Source: JBLHKS01 sp047620505
Lineage (GTDB): Bacteria > Verrucomicrobiota > Verrucomicrobiia > Verrucomicrobiales > DEV007
Length of the DNA: 5,351 nt
Assembly: GCA_047620505.1 (NCBI GenBank)
Contig: JBLHKS010000340.1
Location: 1-5,351 of the forward strand
Reading direction: 5' to 3'
Shown here: in pieces, positions 1 to 5,351 of the stretch
Position numbering within the stretch: position 1 is the first letter of the stretch
Layout of the letters: every line of letters starts with the position of its first letter
Position numbers and translations under genes: made by a program
The notes under the pieces: model-generated
What the model was told of the DNA's origin: nothing
What the model saw: only the letters and a program-made list of their open reading frames with translations
The model's database searches: none

Positions 1-627
1 CATCGGAATCACTTCGAGCATTTTCTGGCGTGCAGCCTCGGGAATCGACTCGCCCATCTCGGTTAGAACCACACCAGGGGCGACGGCGTTGACGGTGATC
101 CGTCGTTTCGCGAGTTCTTTGCTCAGCGCCTTGGTCAGCCCGACGACTCCAGCTTTCGCCGCCGAATAATTGGCTTGGCCGAAAAATCCGACCGCTCCGG
201 AGATCGAAGCCATGCTGACGATCCGGCCACCTGCGTTCAGCGCCGAATTCGCGGCTTTGCAGAGGTTGAAGACGCCGGTCAGGTTGGTGTCGATCACGGC
301 CTGCCACTCTTCAGCGGCCATTTTCTTGAGCGAACGATCACGGATGATCGCCGCATTGTTAATCAGGATATCAAGCTGGCCGATTTCAGCGATCATCGCT
401 TCAACTTGGGCCAGATTTCGCACGTCCGCAGGCGCGATGGACGCCCGTTCGCCGAGAGCCGCCGCCGTCTCTTCGGCTCGACCGCGATTCAGGCCTTCCG
501 CGTCTTCAAAGTAGTTGATGACCACCTTCGCGCCGGCCGCATGAAGCGTTGTTGCGGTCGCGCGACCGAGGCCCTGACCGCCACCGGTGATGAGCGCTGT
601 TTTTCCTGAGAGATCGATCGAAACCAT
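1..627 (-). CDS. FabG-like short-chain dehydrogenase/reductase (3-oxoacyl-ACP reductase type), C-terminus cut by window edge
   Basis: Probable cytoplasmic NAD(P)H-dependent oxidoreductase of the classical SDR family, most like FabG, which reduces 3-oxoacyl-ACP to 3-hydroxyacyl-ACP. Reading the minus strand from ATG at 627-625 gives 209 codons running off the left edge. Visible in order: the Rossmann nucleotide motif TGGGQGLG (residues 14-21), an ADV motif that would contact adenine (67-69), NNAA (90-93, usually NNAG), Asn115, and a catalytic set of Ser141, Tyr154 and Lys158 in YSAAK with the standard Ser-Tyr spacing of 13. The APG turn follows at 183-185. FabG proteins are about 245 residues, so roughly 40 C-terminal residues lie outside. 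An upstream ATG at about 643 is out of frame, so 627 is the best start; no clear Shine-Dalgarno precedes it. The gene is divergent from the NagA-like gene. SDR paralogues share all these motifs, so the substrate is undetermined and a sugar or polyol dehydrogenase remains possible. Confidence 0.93.
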   Translation of the reverse strand, partial: MVSIDLSGKTALITGGGQGLGRATATTLHAAGAKVVINYFEDAEGLNRGRAEETAAALGERASIAPADVRNLAQVEAMIAEIGQLDILINNAAIIRDRSLKKMAAEEWQAVIDTNLTGVFNLCKAANSALNAGGRIVSMASISGAVGFFGQANYSAAKAGVVGLTKALSKELAKRRITVNAVAPGVVLTEMGESIPEAARQKMLEVIPM

Positions 628-736
628 TCCGGAGTCTGCGCATGGCGAGCTGCAATGACAAGAACTGGAGCCGCAAATTCTGAATCGAATCAAATTCAAT
701 GATTGACGGCGGTCGGCATTTCTGAACACTTGCCGC
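628..736. promoter_or_regulatory. Divergent intergenic control region between the SDR and NagA-like genes
   Basis: These 109 bp separate two divergently oriented genes, so promoters for both should lie here. The part around 671-706 is visibly AT-richer than the flanking coding DNA. On the plus strand TTGACG (703-708) resembles a -35 box; 16 bases further on, AACACT (725-730) is a poor -10 match (3 of 6), which would place the transcript start close to the GTG at 737. An imperfect dyad, TGAAT at 681-685 and ATTCA at 694-698, could be an operator but is short enough to be chance. No convincing minus-strand promoter was found. The region's role is inferred from gene orientation; the individual boxes are weak. 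Confidence 0.4.
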
Positions 737-1657
737 GTGAACTCTCTTCTTCCTCTCGATCTGCAGGTTAATGGTTATGGTGGCGTCGATTTCTGTTCCA
801 CAGGGACGACGCCGGAACAGTTTTCGGAGGCGTGCGCTGCGTTAAAGGAAGACGGCTTCGGCGGCGTGTTGGCGACGATCATAACCGATCACGCCCCTGA
901 AATGGCGGCTAAACTAAGCCAGATCACCGCGGCGCGTGAGGCGGATCCTGCGGTCGCAGAGATGATCGTCGGTATTCACATCGAAGGGCCGTTTCTTTCG
1001 CCAGCTGATGGCTATCGCGGAGCGCATCCGCTGCCTGCCGTGAAGGAAGCGAACCTGGATGACATGCAGCAGCTGCTGGACGCGGGAGGCGGCTTGACAA
1101 AGCTGGTTACGCTGGCCCCGGAGCAGGATAGGAAGGGCGAGGTGACGCGCTTTCTCGTCGATCAGGGAATAACGGTTTCAGCTGGGCATTGCAATCCTTC
1201 GATGGACCAGCTCAAGGCCGGAATTGACGCCGGTTTGAGCATGTTCACCCACCTTGGCAACGCCTGTCCCATTCTCATGCATCGCCATGACAACGTGATT
1301 CAGCGTGCTTTGAGCCTCAGCGACGATCTCTGGATTTGCGTCATCGTCGACGGCGTCCACGTCGAATTTCCGGCGTTGAAAAACTACATTCGGGCGGCCG
1401 GAATCGACCGCACTATCGCAGTTACGGATGCGATTTCCGCAGCTCGCCTCGGACCCGGCCGCTACACGCTCGCGGGCTGGGATCTGGTGATTGGCGATGA
1501 TCTCGTCGCCCGCGCTCCGGACGGCTCGCACTTCGTCGGATCGACCGTGACGATGCCACGACTTCTGGCGAATCTTCGCGATGAATTGGGGCTTAACGAG
1601 GATGAAATCGAGGCGCTGACGGTTCGAAATCCGCGAGTCGCGATCGGCCTTGGCTGA
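737..1657 (+). CDS. nagA: NagA-like N-acetylglucosamine-6-phosphate deacetylase (amidohydrolase superfamily), compact form
   Basis: Predicted cytoplasmic metal-dependent amidohydrolase that removes acetate from N-acetylglucosamine 6-phosphate in amino-sugar catabolism or cell-wall recycling. At 306 residues it is much shorter than the usual ~380. Strand 1 reads DLQVNGYGG (8-16), like E. coli NagA's QLNGCGG and lacking the HxH of two-metal amidohydrolases. Expected site residues are present: Glu83 in HIEGPF, His151 in SAGH, His172 in THLGNA, His208 in DGVH, and the catalytic Asp231 in VTDA. Arg183 sits the same 11 residues after His172 as the phosphate-contacting Arg in E. coli (from memory). 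The N-terminal beta-sandwich strands and the C-terminal 'GxxADLVV' strands that complete that domain are both absent, leaving essentially the TIM barrel. An in-frame stop at 704-706 leaves no room for a longer N-terminus. GTG at 737 is the chosen start, without a clear Shine-Dalgarno; CTG at 722 is the only near alternative. The exact substrate is less certain than the fold. Confidence 0.85.
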   Translation: MNSLLPLDLQVNGYGGVDFCSTGTTPEQFSEACAALKEDGFGGVLATIITDHAPEMAAKLSQITAAREADPAVAEMIVGIHIEGPFLSPADGYRGAHPLPAVKEANLDDMQQLLDAGGGLTKLVTLAPEQDRKGEVTRFLVDQGITVSAGHCNPSMDQLKAGIDAGLSMFTHLGNACPILMHRHDNVIQRALSLSDDLWICVIVDGVHVEFPALKNYIRAAGIDRTIAVTDAISAARLGPGRYTLAGWDLVIGDDLVARAPDGSHFVGSTVTMPRLLANLRDELGLNEDEIEALTVRNPRVAIGLG

Positions 1658-1837
1658 TTCGGCTCACTCGCGGGTTGCCTCGAATCTCTAACATATCCAA
1701 AGGAAATGCGTCGACAAAACTGGCCCGCTGGCTTCCTTGCGGCAAGATTTCCCGTTTTTTCCCCCAGGACACCCCGGTTCTGGGGCGTTTCAGGCCCTAG
1801 TTGACCCCGCACTATCGATTTTTTACTTCCTCGCAAA
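1658..1837. promoter_or_regulatory. Intergenic region upstream of the VWA gene, with a possible stem-loop and a -35-like box
   Basis: This 180-bp gap should hold the 3' end of the NagA-like transcript and the promoter of the VWA gene. A stem can form between CCCCAG (1762-1767) and CTGGGG (1780-1785) with a 12-base loop. The T-run lies before the stem (1755-1760), with only a short TTT after it, so it is not a standard rho-independent terminator. TTGACC at 1801-1806 matches the -35 consensus at 5 of 6 positions, but the best -10-like string, TTTACT at 1822-1827, gives a spacer of only 15. No Shine-Dalgarno precedes the ATG at 1838. I see no convincing gene; a 32-codon open frame at 1706-1804 was considered and set aside. 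Confidence 0.35.
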
Positions 1838-3775
1838 ATGACCGCGATTGAACAAGCCCTCTCCACTGCCCTGACGGCGAATCCCGAAAACTGGGAGCTT
1901 CGCCTCGAACTCCTGAGCAAACTCAGCGCGAGCGGCTCGCACGACGATTTTCTGCGTTTGCTCGCCGAAGCGCCAAATCCACCGGCATCCGAAAAGGAAC
2001 TCCGCTTGGTGACCGACCTCTGCGTGAAGGCGAAACAGCCAGCAGCTGCTGAGCCGGTTTTGAGCGCGTTTGTCTCGGAAAACCCAGCTAGCGGCCTCGG
2101 CCATTACCTTTTCGCCAAGCTCCTGGCCAAAACCGGTGGGCTCGACAAGGCACGCGGTCACTACGCCACTGCGATCGCGCTGAATTCGGATCTCGAAGAC
2201 GACATTCTGGCTTCTAAATTGGCGGATTTCGGCCAGACGATGATGCACTCTCCGGCCGAGGCGGATGCGGTCATTCAGGAACTTTCTGAGCCGGCGCCTG
2301 CAGCTGAAGTTCCGGTGGTGACGGCGATTGAGCCCGTTCCAGAACCTGAGCCTGAGCCGGCAGTTGCCGCTTCCGCTGTCGTTACCATTCCAGTTTCGGT
2401 AGCGCCGATCGCGCCGCCCGAATCTCTCGCGATGGCTCCTCCGATAGAGGAATTCGAGCCCGATGTGCCCGCCGAAGTCGAAGAAGCGACCGCTCTGAAC
2501 CAAATTCCCGCGCTTGAGGCCGATGTCGCTCCGCCTCCCCTGGTTCCTGAGATTCCCGAGCACGCAGATCCGGCAAACCTCGATTTCAGCGCTCCAGTCG
2601 ATCCGCACGCCCATATCGTCGGCGATGGCGACGCGGAAATGGTTGAATTTGAGGCCGGTGCCCACCTGACTCGCCGTATCATTCTGGGCGATCCGGCGGA
2701 ATTGATCGAAGCGCCCGAAAAGGAAAAAGCAACCGGTCGCGGCATCACGGCAATCGCGATTGCCGTCCTCGCTCACATGTTGATCGCGATCCTGCTCGCA
2801 TGGATGGTGATGGCGAGCGCACCTGAGAAACCGCCAACGATCGTGGCGACCGCGATGGGCGTGCTCGATGATCCGTCGCTCGAAGTGAGAGAAGTGCAAA
2901 AGCAGGTTCAGCGCACACCGGTTCAATCGGCGAGCGCACTGGCCGATGTCATCAGCGTCTCTGGAATGAGTGAAGTCGCGTTGCCGAAAGTCGACACACC
3001 GGCGATGACATTCGAACCGATCGGGATGGGAGACGCGTTTGGAAGCAGCATGACTTTCGATGCCGGTGCCGACGGCGGAATGGTTTCGTTTTTCGGCTCG
3101 AAATCGACTTCAAAGAAGGTCGTCTTCGCAGTCGACTATTCAGCTTCGATGAGGTCGATGGACAAGGATAAACTGATGCGCGCCGAACTCTCAAAATCGC
3201 TCACTGCGTTGCCGAACGGAATTTCCTATCAGTGCATCTTCTTTGCTGGCCCGTCTTGGTATCATGGTCAGACTTTGGCCAGGAGTGGAAGCCCGAATGT
3301 GGTTAAAGCAGAAAAGGGCAATGATAAATGGCCGTGGGTCGCTGAAAAAGGTGCCATCTACAAACCTGGATTCACTGATGATCCCCGGGAACTCCCGATG
3401 ATGGACTACATCAGCTCGAGCCGCAGTAATATTCGGAAATCGGTTAAACTGGTTCAGGAAACCCCGCTCGTTTACGGCACGGACTGGCGCTGGCCGCTTT
3501 ACATGGCGATGAATTTGAAGGCGGATACGATCTACTTCATGACTGACGGTGCTTACAGCGGCGGCCAGAAAGTTTTGGATGAGCTCATCGCCTACAACAA
3601 CAAGAACGGCCGCGCCCGGATCAATACGATCTGCATGATGGTGCCGCAGGCGATGGAGAAGCTCCAATTCCTCGCCGAGAAGAGCCGTGGAGAGTGCAGT
3701 CTCGTGCTGAAAGACGAGACAGTCCTTCGCGGAAAAGATCTGGAAGCGTATCTCAAGAAGGGGAAGAAAAAGTAG
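1838..3775 (+). CDS. Membrane-anchored VWA-domain protein with TPR-like N-terminus and acidic Pro/Ala-rich linker
   Basis: Function unknown; probably a scaffold or metal-dependent adhesion protein at the cytoplasmic membrane. The 645 residues divide clearly. Residues 1-125 are helical repeats resembling TPRs, best at 89-121 (HYLFAKLLAK...A105..Y109..A112). Residues 128-278 form a Pro/Ala/Val/Glu linker with an EPEPEP run (168-173) and no Lys or Arg. Residues 303-326 are one hydrophobic membrane helix. Residues 330-426 form a spacer ending in SFFG (417-420). Residues 427-645 are a VWA domain with the MIDAS motif DYSAS (433-437), a likely second-motif Thr548 and the TDG motif (569-571). The protein ends in a lysine tail, KKGKKK. 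Basic residues before the helix (K295, K297, R301) favour a cytoplasmic TPR region and an extracytoplasmic VWA domain. No signal peptide is seen. ATG at 1838 is preceded by pyrimidine-rich sequence without a Shine-Dalgarno. The DUF1552 gene follows after 68 bp and may be co-transcribed. Domain calls are firm for VWA and the helix, moderate for TPR. Confidence 0.88.
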   Translation: MTAIEQALSTALTANPENWELRLELLSKLSASGSHDDFLRLLAEAPNPPASEKELRLVTDLCVKAKQPAAAEPVLSAFVSENPASGLGHYLFAKLLAKTGGLDKARGHYATAIALNSDLEDDILASKLADFGQTMMHSPAEADAVIQELSEPAPAAEVPVVTAIEPVPEPEPEPAVAASAVVTIPVSVAPIAPPESLAMAPPIEEFEPDVPAEVEEATALNQIPALEADVAPPPLVPEIPEHADPANLDFSAPVDPHAHIVGDGDAEMVEFEAGAHLTRRIILGDPAELIEAPEKEKATGRGITAIAIAVLAHMLIAILLAWMVMASAPEKPPTIVATAMGVLDDPSLEVREVQKQVQRTPVQSASALADVISVSGMSEVALPKVDTPAMTFEPIGMGDAFGSSMTFDAGADGGMVSFFGSKSTSKKVVFAVDYSASMRSMDKDKLMRAELSKSLTALPNGISYQCIFFAGPSWYHGQTLARSGSPNVVKAEKGNDKWPWVAEKGAIYKPGFTDDPRELPMMDYISSSRSNIRKSVKLVQETPLVYGTDWRWPLYMAMNLKADTIYFMTDGAYSGGQKVLDELIAYNNKNGRARINTICMMVPQAMEKLQFLAEKSRGECSLVLKDETVLRGKDLEAYLKKGKKK

Positions 3776-3843
3776 CCCCTGCCAGCAGCTGCTGAATCGT
3801 CCGGGGCTCGAAAGGAACGCGGAAAATCGCCCGTGGAATCGGC

Positions 3844-5172
3844 ATGACAAAAAGCTGGCATCTCGACCGCCGAACTTTGCTCCGCGGAGCAGGCGCTTCA
3901 CTTGCGCTTCCCTTCCTTGAATGCATGGGCGAAACGGCCGGGGCGAAGGAGCTTCCGAAGCGCTTTTGCTCGATGTATTTCCCCTACGGAGCGAGTACGC
4001 CGCCGGACGAGCACGAGGACCGCAATTGGGGCTTTTTGCCAACTGGCGAAGGCCGGGATTTCCGGTTTACCGAATGCTCGAAGTCGCTGAAACCACACCG
4101 CGATCAGGTGACTTTCCTCCAAGGTCTTTCTCATCCGAACGGGCGCAGCATGGGCGGGCACGACACGGCTGATATTTTCCTGACAGGCGCAAAACTCAAG
4201 GGCAGCGACCTGAAAAACTCGACCTCGATCGATCAGGTTATCGCCGGGCAGACGGACGGCGATACGCGGTTTCGTTCGCTCACGATTTCGAGCGACGGCG
4301 GGGTTGGCGAAGCGACTCGCGCGAGCACCCTCTCCTTCAGCCGAACTGGCCAGCCGATCCCCGCGCTCAATCAGCCGCAGATGGTTTTCGACCAACTTTT
4401 CGGTCAGAACAGCGCTTCGCTAGCCGATCAGCGCCAGCAGCTGCTGAATTCCAGCGCGATGCTCGATCGTGTTTATGGCCATGCGAAGTCTGTTCGCGGA
4501 AGCCTCGGCAATCAGGATCAGGAGAAATTCGACGAATACATCGATTCGGTTCGCCAGATCGAAAAGCGAGTCGAGCGATCCCAGCAGTGGCTCAAAATTC
4601 CTAAGCCAGAGGTCGACGCCACCGGGCTGCATCTCGAAGCCGACGACAATTCGCCGCGCGAATTGATTCAGACGATGTACGACCTGATTTTCCTCGCGTT
4701 CCAAACCGATTCCACCCGCGTCGCCACGTATCAGCTCGGCAGCATGAACGGCGCGACGTCGATCGCCGGGAAGTTCCCTCAGTTGGTTGGAATTGGGAAA
4801 GCGATGCATTCAAACGCTCACGGCGCCGGCAAGCCAGGGGGCTTCAAGCAGCAGGGCGAATGGGATCAGTTTCTCGTTTCACAGATGGCTTATTTCATGG
4901 AGCGGCTTGCCGCCACGCCTGAAGGAAATGGGAATCTGTTAGACCGAACGGTGATTTTTTACGGCTCCAGCAACAGCCGGACGCACAACAACACGAATTA
5001 CCCGTTGATCCTCGCCGGAGGGCGCGATCTGGGCTTGAAAGGCGGCGCGCTTCACAAATTCGATGCGCAAACGCCGCTCTCGAACTTGTTCGTCAGCGTG
5101 CTCAATCAATTCGGAGCCGAACGCGAGTCGTTCGTCGACAGCACGGGCGAAATGACAGAGGTCCTAGCCTGA
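3844..5172 (+). CDS. DUF1552 (HXXSHH-type) family protein with twin-arginine signal
   Basis: A 442-residue member of the DUF1552 family, secreted proteins of unknown biochemical function common in Planctomycetota, Verrucomicrobiota and Myxococcota, often encoded beside DUF1592-type cytochrome-like proteins. Family hallmarks: an N-terminal SWHLDRRTLLRG (4-15) with the twin Arg at 9-10, then a hydrophobic stretch (19-25) and an AGA cleavage candidate at 32-34, so Tat export is likely. Also typical are the YFPYGA strand (45-50), FLQGLSHPNG (91-100), HDTADIFLTG (106-115), SIDQVIA (128-134), the VFDQLFG segment (181-187), LLDRTVIFYGSSNSRTHNN (365-383) and PLILAGG (387-393). The segment where relatives carry HXXSHH reads MHSNAHG (321-327), a degenerate version. 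ATG at 3844 has a weak GGA six bases upstream. The gene lies 68 bp after the VWA gene on the same strand. No DUF1592-type partner is in view; the 3' side is an inverted-repeat element. Family membership is clear from motif order; the function is not known. Confidence 0.88.
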   Translation: MTKSWHLDRRTLLRGAGASLALPFLECMGETAGAKELPKRFCSMYFPYGASTPPDEHEDRNWGFLPTGEGRDFRFTECSKSLKPHRDQVTFLQGLSHPNGRSMGGHDTADIFLTGAKLKGSDLKNSTSIDQVIAGQTDGDTRFRSLTISSDGGVGEATRASTLSFSRTGQPIPALNQPQMVFDQLFGQNSASLADQRQQLLNSSAMLDRVYGHAKSVRGSLGNQDQEKFDEYIDSVRQIEKRVERSQQWLKIPKPEVDATGLHLEADDNSPRELIQTMYDLIFLAFQTDSTRVATYQLGSMNGATSIAGKFPQLVGIGKAMHSNAHGAGKPGGFKQQGEWDQFLVSQMAYFMERLAATPEGNGNLLDRTVIFYGSSNSRTHNNTNYPLILAGGRDLGLKGGALHKFDAQTPLSNLFVSVLNQFGAERESFVDSTGEMTEVLA

Positions 5173-5185
5173 CAGACCCACACAT

Positions 5186-5345
5186 CTGTCATCCCGAGCC
5201 TGCCGAGGGACCTCCTCCCCGGCGTTTGACGTAGACATCTCACAACCGATCGAATTCGGTTATCGGCGCGAATGGCCAGCGAATGCTCATGATCGAAGGA
5301 AGCCTGGAGTCGGCGAGAGGTCCTTCGCCAGGCTCAGGATGACAG
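5186..5345. repeat. Paired inverted 29-bp repeat (REPIN- or MITE-like intergenic element)
   Basis: Left arm 5186-5214 and right arm 5317-5345 are reverse complements at 26 of 29 positions, with differences at left-arm bases 5195, 5203 and 5207. The last would be a G-U pair in RNA. Each arm begins CTGTCATCC at its outer end and finishes GGACCTC at its inner end. A 102-bp non-coding centre separates them. From memory, the arm resembles a TGTCATCC(C/T)GAGC...GGACCTC sequence scattered between genes in many environmental bacterial genomes, which would make this a dispersed element. No flanking target duplication is recognisable, and no transposase is in the window. In a read-through transcript from the DUF1552 gene the arms would form a long stem, which could protect or end the mRNA. 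Confidence 0.8.
5244..5261. repeat. Short inner palindrome within the repeat element
   Basis: AACCGA (5244-5249) and TCGGTT (5256-5261) can pair as a perfect 6-bp stem around a 6-base loop, inside the centre of the larger inverted-repeat element. It might be a secondary hairpin belonging to the element; at this length chance is also possible. Confidence 0.4.
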
Positions 5346-5351
5346 GAACCG

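Larger units (their letters stand above)
5173..5351. other. Intergenic tail downstream of the DUF1552 gene, non-coding
   Basis: These 179 bp after the DUF1552 stop contain no open frame that looks coding; the ATG-initiated frames stop within a few codons. Almost all of it is taken up by the paired inverted repeat listed separately. No T-run following a stem is visible, so the terminator of the upstream gene is either the large repeat hairpin itself or lies beyond the window. Confidence 0.6.

Noticed and set aside
170..609. Plus-strand open frames of 114 and 144 codons over the left edge
   Set aside because: They lie opposite the SDR gene, whose motifs (TGGGQGLG, NNAA, YSAAK) are unmistakable on the minus strand; the plus-strand peptides are Arg/Ser/Ala-rich with no family features.
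1706..1804. A 32-codon open frame starting ATG after AAAGGA, between the NagA-like and VWA genes
   Set aside because: The purine box ends only one base before the ATG, too close to serve as a ribosome binding site. The peptide is rich in Arg, Pro and Phe with no recognisable feature, and it runs through the stem-forming block.
1823..2926. A 367-codon minus-strand open frame over the VWA gene
   Set aside because: It is a shadow of the plus-strand linker and membrane region: the peptide is extremely Arg- and Phe-rich, as expected for antisense reading of Ala/Glu-rich codons, and has no coherent domain.
3776..3806. Possible terminator hairpin (CCCC...GGGG) just after the VWA stop
   Set aside because: The stem is only four pairs with a long loop and no T-run after it; it is more likely that transcription continues into the DUF1552 gene.
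3191..4042. A 283-codon minus-strand open frame spanning the VWA/DUF1552 junction
   Set aside because: It overlaps two well-supported plus-strand genes and shows no recognisable motif.
3781..4449. A 17-bp exact direct repeat (GCCAGCAGCTGCTGAAT) at 3781-3797 and 4433-4449
   Set aside because: The second copy is ordinary coding sequence for Gln-Gln-Leu-Leu-Asn, and the CAGCAGCTGCTG core is a low-complexity self-palindrome; there is no further similarity around the copies.
5268..5285. GCGAATG direct repeat inside the terminal element
   Set aside because: Seven bases twice within 18 bp is too little to separate from chance, and nothing else repeats with it.

Overview
The window looks like a chromosomal stretch from a moderately GC-rich, Gram-negative, probably environmental bacterium. 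My best guess is Verrucomicrobiota or a relative (Planctomycetota or Acidobacteriota are alternatives). The reasons are a DUF1552 (HXXSHH-type) twin-arginine protein, a membrane-anchored von Willebrand A (VWA) protein with a Phe-Phe-Gly motif just before its metal-binding strand, and a shortened NagA-like deacetylase with an 'LQVNGYGG' metal-site strand. This assignment rests on remembered family distributions, not on a search.

Layout. Positions 1-627 (minus strand) hold the first 209 residues of a short-chain dehydrogenase/reductase of the FabG type, cut by the left edge. A 109-bp AT-richer gap (628-736) separates it from a divergent NagA-like amidohydrolase (737-1657, plus, GTG start). After a 180-bp gap comes a large protein (1838-3775, plus) with a TPR-like N-terminus, an acidic Pro/Ala linker, one membrane segment and a C-terminal VWA domain. 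A 68-bp gap then leads to a DUF1552 protein with a twin-arginine signal (3844-5172, plus). The window ends with an intergenic element of two inverted 29-bp arms around a 102-bp centre (5186-5345).

How they may work together. The SDR and the NagA-like enzyme are probably housekeeping or catabolic functions read from a shared divergent control region; nothing in the sequence ties them to the same pathway. The VWA and DUF1552 genes are co-directional and close enough to be co-transcribed. Both products are predicted to act outside the cytoplasmic membrane: the VWA domain by its N-in/C-out topology, and the DUF1552 protein by Tat export. A functional link is therefore plausible but is inference. 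No RNA genes, CRISPR arrays, transposase genes or phage genes were seen. The features most worth following are the VWA protein's architecture, its 151-residue linker without Lys or Arg, the pairing of a DUF1552 protein with a VWA protein, the domain-stripped NagA and the terminal inverted-repeat element.
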